From the NCBI GenBank assembly GCA_947168665.1, contig CAMVMX010000003.1, forward strand, positions 182,106 to 246,105: DNA of 64,000 bases, written 5' to 3'. The notes beneath the pieces were generated by a model, which ran no database searches, was not told the DNA's origin, and saw nothing but the letters and a program-made list of their open reading frames with translations. How positions within the stretch are numbered: the first letter of the stretch is position 1; each line of letters opens with the position of its first letter. Of this stretch, positions 43,590-51,959 are shown in pieces. The stretch is from an uncultured Bacteroidales bacterium. Lineage in GTDB: Bacteria > Bacteroidota > Bacteroidia > Bacteroidales > P3. A program made the position numbers and the translations under genes.

Positions 43590-44186
43590 CTACAGCCGTC
43601 CATGCTCGACGGAAATTACTATGCGTTCAATCAGGTTGTCGTCTTTGTTGTTCTGGGGGTCGTAGGCGGCTTTCAGGTTGTAGCCAAACAGGCGGGCAAA
43701 AGCCTGGTAGAAGCCGGCCCGCAGTTTCCCCCTCAGCTCGTCGACCAGCACATACGATGTGCGGCCTGTCTCACGGTCAATCAGTTTCAGCAGCACTTTG
43801 CCTTGCGATATGGTGCAGTCTTTCAGCTCGTCGCTGAAGTCGGCCAGCAGGTTCTTTTCGGCGGCCCGTATGGCGGCCCGGCGCTGCTTTTTGGGCAGGT
43901 CGGCAATCTCTTTTTCCAGCACATCAAGCCGCTGTTTGCCTATCTTGGCATAGGGCAGCATCTTCTTCACGTTGCGTATCAGCTTCTGGTTCTTCCGTAT
44001 TTCGGCCTCGCTGAGCAGCGATGCCGACTCCAGCACCTTGACCTCCTTCAGCCGGTAGTAGGGTATCGTGTCGCCGTCGACTATGATTCCAAAACGCACT
44101 TTGCGGTCCACCACCACCTGGCTTTCGGCCGGGGGCGCAACTGCGGTGAGCAGCAAGAGGAGAGGGGCGAGAAAGAATCTTTTCAT
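43590..44186 (-). CDS. DUF4294 family exported protein
   Basis: The ATG at 44186 gives a signal peptide (MKRFFLAPLLLLLTAVAPPA); an in-frame ATG at 44198 is nearly as good. The mature 175-residue protein is the Bacteroidota-specific DUF4294: VDGDTIPYYRLKEVKVL near the start and DETGRTSYVLVDELRGKLRAGF-like sequence toward the end (here RETGRTSYVLVDELRGKLR). A basic helical region lies between. The molecular function of the family is unknown; it is a small periplasmic protein found next to envelope genes. It ends 40 bases before the NlpC/P60 gene, so the two could be co-transcribed. Confidence 0.75.
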   Translation of the reverse strand: MKRFFLAPLLLLLTAVAPPAESQVVVDRKVRFGIIVDGDTIPYYRLKEVKVLESASLLSEAEIRKNQKLIRNVKKMLPYAKIGKQRLDVLEKEIADLPKKQRRAAIRAAEKNLLADFSDELKDCTISQGKVLLKLIDRETGRTSYVLVDELRGKLRAGFYQAFARLFGYNLKAAYDPQNNKDDNLIERIVISVEHGRL

Positions 44187-44238
44187 AATAGCCTTCATAT
44201 TTTTGTCCCAGTAACTCAAAAAAGTCAAAAATATTTTG

Positions 44239-44246
44239 TACTTTTG
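44239..44246 (+). promoter_or_regulatory. -7 element directly before the acyltransferase ATG
   Basis: TACTTTTG matches TAnnTTTG but ends only 4 bases before the ATG at 44251. If used, the transcript would have almost no leader. Confidence 0.4.
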
Positions 44247-44250
44247 CAGC

Positions 44251-45543
44251 ATGAAAAAAAGTTTGGCTTCTTTTAACCTTTTTTATACCATCTGCTTCCC
44301 CGTCGTGCAGTTCGGCACGTTGTGCCATTACCGCCGCATAGTGGTGCGCGGCAAGGAGAACCTGCCCGAGGGCGACGCCTACATCCTTGCCCCCACTCAC
44401 CAGAACGCCATGATGGACCCCCTCGTGGTGCTGCTGGCCCTCTACCGCCCGATAGCCTTCCTGGCCCGGGCGGACATTTTTAAGAACCCTGTGGCGCGCT
44501 TTTTCCTCACCTGGCTGCGCATCAGCCCCGTCTACCGCATCCGCGACGGCCGCGACCAGCTGTCGCGCAACGAGGCGGTATTCGGAGTCGCCCGCCGGTC
44601 GCTGGAGCAAGGCATACCCCTCTGCCTCATGGCCGAAGGCACCCACAACGACCGCCACCAGTTGCTCCCCTTGGTCAAAGGCATGTTCCGCATAGCGGGC
44701 GAAACCCAGCGCGAAATGGGCCACAAACCCCTCTATATAGTCCCCGTGGGACTGGACTATGACCACTATGAGGAACCCTACAGCAACGTGGTGGTCAACA
44801 TCTGCAAACCTATCGGCGTGCAGCAATACATGGCCGAATACGTCGAGAACGAGCCCCAGGCCCTCAACCACATGCGTGCCGACCTCACGGTTGCCATGAA
44901 GGACTCCATCCATCAGGTGAACGCCACCGACCACTACGCCGACGAGTATGCCTATTGCCATCAGCGCACCCCCGATGTCCTCCGCGAGTTGGGCCTGCGC
45001 AACACGGTTTGGAACCGTTTTGTGGCGCGCCGCCACGTCAGCCTGCAGTTGGCAGGGCTTGCCGACGACCAGTTGACCCAGCTTTACAAGCAAGGTGCAG
45101 CCTTCAGTGCCGAGTGCGAGCGGCGGAGGGTCCCCTTGTGGTTCGCCTCCCGATACCCCCGCCGGTCTGCCTTGCGATGGGTTGTGCAGTGGGTGGGCAG
45201 TGCTGTCCTGCTGTTGTTGTTGTTGCTGCTCTGCTGGGAGTTGCTGCCGCTGTGGGTGCTCAGCAACCCCGTTGTCTATCTGCCCACCCACCTGATTGCC
45301 CGCGCCAAGGTTGAGGACCCGCAGTTCCGCAGTTCCATCAATTTCGCAATCCGTTTTGGGCTCTCGTTGGTTTATATGCTTGTGCTTTTCATTGTCAGCA
45401 TCTGCCTCTTCAATGTGTGGCGTGCCTTGGCTTTGTTGCTTATGGGGCTGTTCAGTGCCTGGCTCACGCCCAAGGTGTTTGTGATGGTCCGCGACATGGT
45501 TTATGGATACCGCTGGCTATCCCGAAAGCCGAATGCCGACTGA
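44251..45543 (+). CDS. PlsC-type 1-acylglycerol-3-phosphate acyltransferase-like membrane protein
   Basis: 430 residues. The N-terminal half is a PlsC-type acyltransferase: catalytic HQNAMMD (His50, Asp56), FLARADIF, and EGTHN as the third motif. These enzymes acylate lysophosphatidic acid or related lipids at the inner membrane. The C-terminal third has an unusual extra block with hydrophobic segments (VLLLLLLLLCWELLPLWV, FGLSLVYMLVLFIVSIC, ALALLLMGLF) and so is membrane anchored; this extension is frequent in Bacteroidota members. The start at 44251 is preferred; the frame is open to 44236 but only a few codons more. Substrate not certain. Confidence 0.8.
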   Translation: MKKSLASFNLFYTICFPVVQFGTLCHYRRIVVRGKENLPEGDAYILAPTHQNAMMDPLVVLLALYRPIAFLARADIFKNPVARFFLTWLRISPVYRIRDGRDQLSRNEAVFGVARRSLEQGIPLCLMAEGTHNDRHQLLPLVKGMFRIAGETQREMGHKPLYIVPVGLDYDHYEEPYSNVVVNICKPIGVQQYMAEYVENEPQALNHMRADLTVAMKDSIHQVNATDHYADEYAYCHQRTPDVLRELGLRNTVWNRFVARRHVSLQLAGLADDQLTQLYKQGAAFSAECERRRVPLWFASRYPRRSALRWVVQWVGSAVLLLLLLLLCWELLPLWVLSNPVVYLPTHLIARAKVEDPQFRSSINFAIRFGLSLVYMLVLFIVSICLFNVWRALALLLMGLFSAWLTPKVFVMVRDMVYGYRWLSRKPNAD

Positions 45544-45887
45544 CGGTCGCAGCCCTATATCTGACACCCATTCAGCGGCTTCTTCCGTCGCCCGATGGCT
45601 GGCATTCATACAGCCCGTGCAATCCATTTGTTCTGTCGGCGGCGCATGAAATGATGGCTGACAGGTGTGGAGGTGCTGGCAGTCGGGCGAAGTTGGGGCG
45701 TGGCGACTTGTGGCCACGGGCGGCGCTGGCTGGCAGAGTGGGGGGATGGGGATGAAAAAAACAGGCGGTGTGATGAAAATAATATGCCGTTTTGCCCGTT
45801 ATGGATATTGGGTCATGAGTGGCGACAGACTGAGGTTGCATCGTCTGGCCGGACCGTCAATATTGATTAATAAACATTTGATATATT
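45544..45887. other. Intergenic region before the CobW gene
   Basis: About 340 bases without a supported gene. A short open frame on each strand is composition-driven. No TAnnTTTG element is obvious for the downstream gene. Confidence 0.4.
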
Positions 45888-47255
45888 ATGACTAATACAC
45901 ATTATCATTCTACGCCAGTGTTGCTGCTGACGGGTTATCTGGGCAGCGGAAAGACTACGCTGTTGAACCATATTCTTAATAACAAACGCAATATCCGGTT
46001 CGCTGTGCTTGTGAACGATATCGGCGAGGTGAATATTGACGCATCGTTGATTCAAAAAGGGGGCATCGTGGGCCAGACCGACGACAGTTTGGTGGCGTTG
46101 CAGAATGGCTGCATCTGCTGCACGCTGAAGATGGATTTGGTCAAGCAGTTGAGCGATATTATGGGGCTGGCCAAGTTTGACTATATCGTGATTGAGGCCA
46201 GCGGCATCTGCGAGCCGGAGCCTATAGCCCGGACTATTTGTTCTATGCCCCGCATGGGCGAGGAGTATACCCGATACGGTGTGCCGCGGCTGGACTGTGT
46301 GTTGACGGTTGTGGACGCGCTGCGGATGCAGAGCGAGTTTGATTGTGGCGGGCGGCTGCTTGGTTCGGCCATTGCCGAGGAGGATATTGAGAATCTGATT
46401 ATCCAGCAGATTGAGTTCTGCAATATTGTGTTGATAAATAAGAAGTCGGAGGTCGCGCCGGCCGAGTTGGAACGGCTGCGGCAGATTGTGAGGAATCTGA
46501 ATCACGGCGCCCGGATTCTGGAGGCGGATTATGCTGATGTGGATTTGGACGAGCTGATTGATACGCATTGTTTTGAATATGGCGAGACTGAGGGCCAGGC
46601 AGGCTGGGTGAAGGAGTTGGAACGGCTGACAACCGAGGCGGAGGATGCGGAAGCCAAGCGCCACCACGACGGCGAGGATTCTCCCCACCACGACGAGGAG
46701 GATGACGATGAGCATGGGCACCACCACGGGCATGGCCACGATGAGGACGAGGACGAAGGGCAGGATGAGCATGGCCACCATCACCGCGGGCATGAGCATG
46801 GCCACGACGAGGATGAGGACGAGGAGCATGAGGGGCATGGGCATCATCACCACCATCATCACCACGCCGAGGGCGGCGAGGTGGAGGAGTATGGCATCGG
46901 GACGTTTGTCTATTATCGCCGTCAGCCTTTCGATATTGACAAGTTTGACCATTTTGTCAATTTCGACTGGCCGAAGAGCGTGATCAGGGCCAAGGGTGTG
47001 TGTTATTTTGCCGATGACCAGGATATGTCTTACCTGTTTGAGCAGGCCGGGGTGCAGGTGAAATTGTCAGAGGCCGGCCAGTGGTATGCCACGATGCCCG
47101 AAGAGGAGTTGATTGATATGATGCGGCGCGACCCTGGTCTGGTTCACGACTGGGACGACGAGTATGGCGACAGGATGGTGAAGCTGGTGTTTATCGGCCA
47201 GAATATGGACAAGGAGGGCATTTGCCGGATGCTTGACAAGTGTTTGGCGGATTAG
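45888..47255 (+). CDS. CobW/COG0523-type metallochaperone GTPase with His/Asp-rich linker
   Basis: 455 residues. The N-terminal G3E GTPase has Walker A GYLGSGKTT (residues 16-24), the signature GCICC (the CxCC metal site, Cys75, Cys77, Cys78) and VIEASGICEP. Residues ~255-325 form an extreme His/Asp/Glu-rich linker with runs of up to eight histidines, followed by the CobW C-terminal domain (FDIDKFDHFVNFDWPKSVIRAKGVCYFADD). COG0523 proteins transfer zinc (ZNG1-type), cobalt or nickel to target enzymes, and a long histidine-rich loop is a typical metal reservoir. Neither a Zur site nor a zinc target gene is visible nearby, so the metal is not determined; zinc is favoured by the CxCC motif. Confidence 0.85.
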   Translation: MTNTHYHSTPVLLLTGYLGSGKTTLLNHILNNKRNIRFAVLVNDIGEVNIDASLIQKGGIVGQTDDSLVALQNGCICCTLKMDLVKQLSDIMGLAKFDYIVIEASGICEPEPIARTICSMPRMGEEYTRYGVPRLDCVLTVVDALRMQSEFDCGGRLLGSAIAEEDIENLIIQQIEFCNIVLINKKSEVAPAELERLRQIVRNLNHGARILEADYADVDLDELIDTHCFEYGETEGQAGWVKELERLTTEAEDAEAKRHHDGEDSPHHDEEDDDEHGHHHGHGHDEDEDEGQDEHGHHHRGHEHGHDEDEDEEHEGHGHHHHHHHHAEGGEVEEYGIGTFVYYRRQPFDIDKFDHFVNFDWPKSVIRAKGVCYFADDQDMSYLFEQAGVQVKLSEAGQWYATMPEEELIDMMRRDPGLVHDWDDEYGDRMVKLVFIGQNMDKEGICRMLDKCLAD

Positions 47256-48121
47256 TACTCCCACATGTCGATTGAGATGTTCATGATGTCCTCTTCGATG
47301 CGCTCGGCTTCGAGGAGGGCATCTTCGCCTGTCAGATAGTCGTGTATGGACCGGTTCCAGACGTTGTCTTCGCGCGTGATGAAAGAGGAGTACATGAATG
47401 TGTTGAAGGCGTATTCCCAGGTGGGGAGGTGGACGAGGTTCTCGCGGCAGTAGGCTTCCTTTTGTGCAAAGAGGATGCGCACTTGCTGGGAGAGCATCGG
47501 TACCCAGAAAAGGGCTACGGTGCCAATGTATTCTGTTTCGCCGTCGATGACTTTGTAGCGGTCTTCCATGGGTGCAAGCCCTAATTTGCGCACTTGCATA
47601 CCGCTGCGGGAGCGGTCGAGGAAGACGGCCTCTTTGATGGCATATTGGTAGATGTCGTCGGATTTGAATTCGTGCGGGACGTAGACGGTGGTGTAGTCGG
47701 CTTCGCCGTAGTCGTCGTAGACGGCCATCTGGACGGTATCGCTCCGGGTGGCCCGCTCGATTACTTTGGCGCAGTCGAGCGGTATTTTCAGCTCGTCGTC
47801 TTCGTATAGTTCAATTTCGCCCGCAAGGATGGCGTCCCAGATGACGTAGGCCAGGTTTTTGCGTCCGCGTATGCCCTCGGGTTGGGTGGGGAAATAGAAG
47901 TATTGGTTTTCTTTCTCCCGTATGTCGATGATGCGCCAAAGCACACGGCTCCAATATACATCGGCATCGCGGACGTAGCCCAGCTCTTGGGGTTGTTTTT
48001 TCCAGATCAGCGACCGCTCATAGTAGTCGTTGGGCTGGGGTTCTACCCATTGGGCTGCGGCTCCGGCAGAGGTGCCGATAAGGAGCAGGAGCAGGATGGT
48101 TATCTGTCGCTGGATGTTCAA
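47252..48121 (-). CDS. GldN-like T9SS component, second copy
   Basis: A paralogue of the gene just upstream; both end in SIDMWEY-type C-termini (here NISIDMWEY) preceded by HDYLTGEDALLEAERIEED. A TTG at 48121 (NIQRQITILLLLLIGTSAGA signal peptide) is the best start, giving 289 residues; the frame continues to 48241 through a hairpin and low-complexity CGACAC repeats and is not believable there. GldN/PorN forms rings with GldK/PorK at the outer membrane of the T9SS. Flavobacterium johnsoniae has a similar GldN/GldO pair. The stop overlaps the convergent CobW gene end by 4 bases. Confidence 0.8.
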   Translation of the reverse strand: MNIQRQITILLLLLIGTSAGAAAQWVEPQPNDYYERSLIWKKQPQELGYVRDADVYWSRVLWRIIDIREKENQYFYFPTQPEGIRGRKNLAYVIWDAILAGEIELYEDDELKIPLDCAKVIERATRSDTVQMAVYDDYGEADYTTVYVPHEFKSDDIYQYAIKEAVFLDRSRSGMQVRKLGLAPMEDRYKVIDGETEYIGTVALFWVPMLSQQVRILFAQKEAYCRENLVHLPTWEYAFNTFMYSSFITREDNVWNRSIHDYLTGEDALLEAERIEEDIMNISIDMWEY

Positions 48122-48220
48122 GGGGTTGGACTTTTGGGAAGAGGGGTGTCGCGGTGTGTTGTGTTTGGGTGTCGGTGAGTGTCGTGGGGTGTCGAAATGG
48201 TGTCGTGGGTGTCGAAATAG

Positions 48221-48261
48221 AAAAGAGTTAAGAATAAGCACTACTTACTCTTAACTCTTTT
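48221..48261. terminator. Strong hairpin between the two gldN genes
   Basis: AAAAGAGTTAAGAATAAG and CTTACTCTTAACTCTTTT pair at 17 of 18 positions around a 5-base loop. On the minus strand it follows the first gldN and precedes the second, with a short T-run, so it should end or weaken transcription between them. Confidence 0.7.
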
Positions 48262-48309
48262 GTTATTGAGATTTGTGCGAATCGTTGGCTGGTCTAATCT
48301 TATGTCGGA

Positions 48310-49206
48310 TTAGTATTCCCACATGTCGGATTCAATGTCGAAGATGCGCTCTTCGATGGATTGGGCTTCGAGCTGGGAGTCCTCACCGGTCAGGTAGTCG
48401 TGGATGGCACGGTTGTGGGTATTGGTCTCGCGGGTGACGAAGCTGTCGAAGTAACGGGAGATGAAAATCTCGTCGTAGCTGCGCTCGGCATTGTTGTTGT
48501 AGAGGTCGTAGGCATTGGTGCGGGCAAAGATGTTGCGCACTCTCATGTCGTTCATCGGAATCCAGAAACGGATGGTGGGCGTGCACTCCATGTCGCCATC
48601 AACTTCGCGGCAGTTTTCGTCGACAAGGGCAAGGGCAACGATGCGCACTTTCATGCGGGTGTCTTTGCTGTCGATGTACCACCACTCTTTGAGGTGGATT
48701 TGGTAGTAGTCGTCGGAGGTGAAGGATTTGTACTTGACTGTGTCATGGCCTTCTTCAACAATTTCACCGTATTCATCGTAGATGGGGTCGGTGGTGGTGG
48801 AGTCGGCTTTGTTCAGTTTCTTGTACATGTTGTCCCAATCAACGGGGGTCTTCAGTTCGTCGTCCTCGAAAATCTCGAACTCTCCATTGGCGGCAGATCT
48901 GTAGATGAGATATGCCAGGTTGATTCGCCCCTGGTTGTTGTTAAGGGAGTCTTCGCCTTTGGGGAAGTAGAAGAACTGGTTGAATTTCTCACGGAAATCG
49001 ATGGTACGCCAGATGCAGGTTTCCCAAATAACATCGCTTTCGCGGAGGCTGGGGTAGGGAAGGGCCTTTCTGGTGGTGGTGATTTTACGCTCGTAAAAGT
49101 TGCTTAAATTGTTTTCATCTTCAGGGTCAAGAATGTTCTGTGCGTTGACGGTCATTCCTCCCAGAGCGAGAATCATGAGGCTGAAGCCAAGCAATACTTT
49201 TTTCAT
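48310..49206 (-). CDS. gldN: Type IX secretion component GldN/PorN
   Basis: 298 residues with a signal peptide (MKKVLLGFSLMILALGGMTV) and the family pattern: YERKITTTRKALPYP, VIWETCIWRTIDFREKFNQ, YLIYRSAANGEFEIFEDDE and the C-terminal HDYLTGEDSQLEAQSIEER...DIESDMWEY. GldN joins GldK in the periplasmic ring attached to the outer membrane. It is the fourth gene in the K-L-M-N run, 29 bases after gldM. Confidence 0.9.
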   Translation of the reverse strand: MKKVLLGFSLMILALGGMTVNAQNILDPEDENNLSNFYERKITTTRKALPYPSLRESDVIWETCIWRTIDFREKFNQFFYFPKGEDSLNNNQGRINLAYLIYRSAANGEFEIFEDDELKTPVDWDNMYKKLNKADSTTTDPIYDEYGEIVEEGHDTVKYKSFTSDDYYQIHLKEWWYIDSKDTRMKVRIVALALVDENCREVDGDMECTPTIRFWIPMNDMRVRNIFARTNAYDLYNNNAERSYDEIFISRYFDSFVTRETNTHNRAIHDYLTGEDSQLEAQSIEERIFDIESDMWEY

Positions 49207-49235
49207 AGTGTATAATTTTTATCTGTTATTATCTG

Positions 49236-50927
49236 TTATCGGGTTATACGGAAGGTGCTGCTGATGTTACGTTTTGTGCCATCGGGCATGTTGACATCGA
49301 TACTGAGGGTGATTTTGCAGCCGGGTTTTGCTTTCTGGATGTAGCTCATTACTTCGGCTCCCCACTGTTGTCCACGGTTCTCGATGTCCGTTGCGCCATT
49401 GACTTTGGTGATGTCGACGGTCTGCTTGATGATGGTCGGGGTCTTCATGCGGAAGGCAAACTCCTGGCCGTAGCGGACGGCGGGGCCTTTCATGCCCTTA
49501 AGGTCGTTGATGGGTATGCCCTTGCCTGCTTCGACTGTGCCCAGGAAGATTTTGGGATCGGGCAGCGGGCGGGCACGGAATTCGGTCGATCCGGCAGAAC
49601 GAGTTTGGTTGCCGTCCTTGAAGGATGCGTTGACCTTAATTCTGCCTTTGTTGACTTTGGGCTTGATGATGTAGTTGCCAGCACCTTTGGAGTTGTCAGG
49701 CACGATGGTGGCCTGGCTGGGGTCGGCAAGCGAAACGACGATGTTGTGGGCTGCGATGCCAGGAACGGATATGCGGACGGGGTTGTCGATACCAGCATAG
49801 ACGACGTTCATTTCGGTCAGCTCAAACACTGCCATGGGTTCGGCAACAAAGTAGGTCTCTTTGAAGTCGTAGCTGCTGGTTCCGTTGTCGTTCTTGACAT
49901 ATACGGTGCCGGTGACGGTCTTGGGACCGGTGGAGTTGCAAATGGTGCTGTAGACCACGGCGCCAGTGTCGTTGGCGGTGAATCTTGTGCCACCGACTGT
50001 GGCTTCGAACTTGGCTTTCGAGTCGTATGCGCCTACGTTGACAACGAGTTCGTATTTGCCGCCTTGCAGGATGTAGGACGATTTTGGACGTGTGATAACG
50101 GCCACCTTGTCGAATGAGAAGTCGTTTGATTTGATTTGCTTGTAGAGCATGTTCACGGCGTCGAACTCGGCGTTCATGACTTCGGCTTTCATACGGGTGA
50201 GGGTGACGAGAGCCGCACCGGCAACAGTGTTGTTGAAGTTGAGCTGTTCCCACGAGAGGGGTTTGCCCTCGCTGTTGAGGTGCATGTCCTCAACGGCAAG
50301 GCCCAAAGCTACGTGGACAGAGTCGGCTCCGAGTTTCTCCTTGACGGCCTTTTTGTAGTCAATGATGCGTTTCTTGATTTCGTAGGCAGCACCTTCGGTG
50401 ACCTCTTTACCTTCGGCTTTGCCGATAAAGTAGGGAGTGCCAAGGTGGTTGTTGTCAAGTTTCTGTATCCAGCTGAACCCACCCACATGAAGTGCTTCTG
50501 CGATGCTGTCGAAGTTCTTCGAGCCATCGGCATTGACAAGACTGATGCGGCGTTTGATGGTGTTTTCGCTGTTTTCGGGGTCTATGACTGAGATATTGGC
50601 TTCACTGGTTATCTCGCCAATGAAACTGTAGGTGACGGTATCGATAGTGTATATAAGTTCGTTGGAGAGTTTTTTGATTTCTTGCGCTTTATCGTATTTC
50701 TCCTTGACTTTTGCGGGGTTGTTCTTGAGGGCGGCTTCAAAGTTATTGTATGTGTCGTCAAGCTTGGTGACCATGTTTTCGTTGGACTTGGTCATAGCGT
50801 TACCGACTGTTTTGAATCCCTCAACAACCTCTGCCGACACATTAAGTGCCAACATGGCGGTGTACACGAGGTACATCATCTGAATCATTTTTTGTCTCGG
50901 GGTTTCCGGACAGTTTGAAGCACTCAT
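49236..50927 (-). CDS. gldM: Type IX secretion / gliding motor protein GldM
   Basis: 563 residues. The N-terminus has the conserved start of GldM: PRQKMIQMMYLVYTAMLALNVSAEV, where a single membrane helix spans the inner membrane, followed by a long periplasmic chain of beta domains (VDPENSENTIKRRISL, GKYELVVNVGAY, IRISVPGIAAHNIVV...). With GldL it forms the proton-driven motor that powers T9SS export and, in gliding species, motility. The gene order porP-gldK-gldL-gldM-gldN is that of other Bacteroidota. Confidence 0.92.
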   Translation of the reverse strand: MSASNCPETPRQKMIQMMYLVYTAMLALNVSAEVVEGFKTVGNAMTKSNENMVTKLDDTYNNFEAALKNNPAKVKEKYDKAQEIKKLSNELIYTIDTVTYSFIGEITSEANISVIDPENSENTIKRRISLVNADGSKNFDSIAEALHVGGFSWIQKLDNNHLGTPYFIGKAEGKEVTEGAAYEIKKRIIDYKKAVKEKLGADSVHVALGLAVEDMHLNSEGKPLSWEQLNFNNTVAGAALVTLTRMKAEVMNAEFDAVNMLYKQIKSNDFSFDKVAVITRPKSSYILQGGKYELVVNVGAYDSKAKFEATVGGTRFTANDTGAVVYSTICNSTGPKTVTGTVYVKNDNGTSSYDFKETYFVAEPMAVFELTEMNVVYAGIDNPVRISVPGIAAHNIVVSLADPSQATIVPDNSKGAGNYIIKPKVNKGRIKVNASFKDGNQTRSAGSTEFRARPLPDPKIFLGTVEAGKGIPINDLKGMKGPAVRYGQEFAFRMKTPTIIKQTVDITKVNGATDIENRGQQWGAEVMSYIQKAKPGCKITLSIDVNMPDGTKRNISSTFRITR

Positions 50928-50974
50928 ATGTTCTGATTAGTGTGGGTTATATTGTTGAGTATTAATAAAGTCGA

Positions 50975-51841
50975 TTATAGTCTTGTCTGCATAGCAGCAA
51001 GCATGTTGCCATATACGTTGTTGAGTTCTGCCACCTTGCGGGTGAGGGCGTCAATTTGGTCTTTGTATTTGAGCACGCCTTCGGCAGAATCAGCAAAGTT
51101 GGACATCATGGTCTGGATGCGCTCCTCGACAGCCTTGGTGGCTTCGAGCTGGCTGGTGGAGGTTTGGAGCTGCATCTCGTACATGGCATTGACTGAGGCC
51201 AGGCTGCTGGCCAGTTTCTTCATCTCGTCGGCATAAGAGGCGTCGCCGCTGGTGAGAGCCTGGGCGGTCTCTTGATAGATGGTGGTGAGGTTGTTGACCG
51301 CTTCGGAGGCTTGCTTGAGGTTGCCAACAGCTTCGGCAGCACCGTCAAGAGTGTTGACAAACTTGTCGGTAGAGGCGGCGGCGGATGCCATGCCGTTCAT
51401 GGCTTGTGCGCTGTCGGCCAGGTTTTCCATGCCTTTGCCCAGACGTTCAATGAGGTCGGGAGTGATTTTGGCGTCTTCCAGCATCTTGTCAAGACGGGCT
51501 GTGAGCGGGTCGTTGGCCTCGGGGACGGACACCAGATTGTCGATATTGTTGAGATTGTCAAGTGTGTCGCTTTTTGCATTCAGGCCTTCACCGCCTTCCA
51601 TGCCGGCCAGCTGCGGGTAGACGAGGGTCCAGTCGAACTCAACATGTGGGGGTTCGAATGCGGAGAGGAAGAAGATGACGGTCTCGGTACCCATACCGAT
51701 GATAAGCATAAGCTCACCGCCGGGCCAGTGGTTGATTTTGAAAAGAGCTCCAATGATAACGACGGCGGCACCCCAACCGTACAATTTTGACATGAAGTTT
51801 TTGTAACCATTACTGCGAACAAGATTGTCTATAAAGCTCAT
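50975..51841 (-). CDS. gldL: Type IX secretion / gliding motor protein GldL
   Basis: 288 residues: two transmembrane helices near the N-terminus (LYGWGAAVVIIGALF and GELMLIIGMGTETVIFFLSA) followed by a cytoplasmic coiled-coil region (SEAVNNLTTIYQETAQAL, EMQLQTSTSQLEATKAVEER). Glu53 within the second helix aligns with the proton-carrying glutamate of Flavobacterium GldL. The family forms pentameric stators with GldM dimers. It lies 47 bases upstream of gldM on the minus strand. Confidence 0.92.
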   Translation of the reverse strand: MSFIDNLVRSNGYKNFMSKLYGWGAAVVIIGALFKINHWPGGELMLIIGMGTETVIFFLSAFEPPHVEFDWTLVYPQLAGMEGGEGLNAKSDTLDNLNNIDNLVSVPEANDPLTARLDKMLEDAKITPDLIERLGKGMENLADSAQAMNGMASAAASTDKFVNTLDGAAEAVGNLKQASEAVNNLTTIYQETAQALTSGDASYADEMKKLASSLASVNAMYEMQLQTSTSQLEATKAVEERIQTMMSNFADSAEGVLKYKDQIDALTRKVAELNNVYGNMLAAMQTRL

Positions 51842-51902
51842 GGTGTGATGATTTAGTGTTGCTTAATTTTATTTTTTGATGTATTGTGTCTTTTGGGTTT
51901 GA

Positions 51903-51933
51903 GGTCTCTGGAACAATTTATATTCCAGAGACC
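51903..51933. other. Perfect inverted repeat between gldK and gldL
   Basis: GGTCTCTGGAA / TTCCAGAGACC, 11 bp perfect, 9-base loop, in the gap between gldK and gldL. The T-run follows on the plus strand only, so on the transcribed minus strand it is more likely an RNA stability or processing element than a terminator. Confidence 0.6.
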
Positions 51934-51959
51934 TTTTGTTTGCTCTATTGTCTGTTGAA

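Noticed and set aside
45867..46952. A 361-codon minus-strand frame with long hydrophobic Met/Val/Leu runs that looks like a membrane protein.
   Set aside because: It is the complement of the His/Asp-rich linker and GTPase region of the CobW gene; reversal of GAT/CAT/GAC codons yields Met/Val-rich hydrophobic runs.
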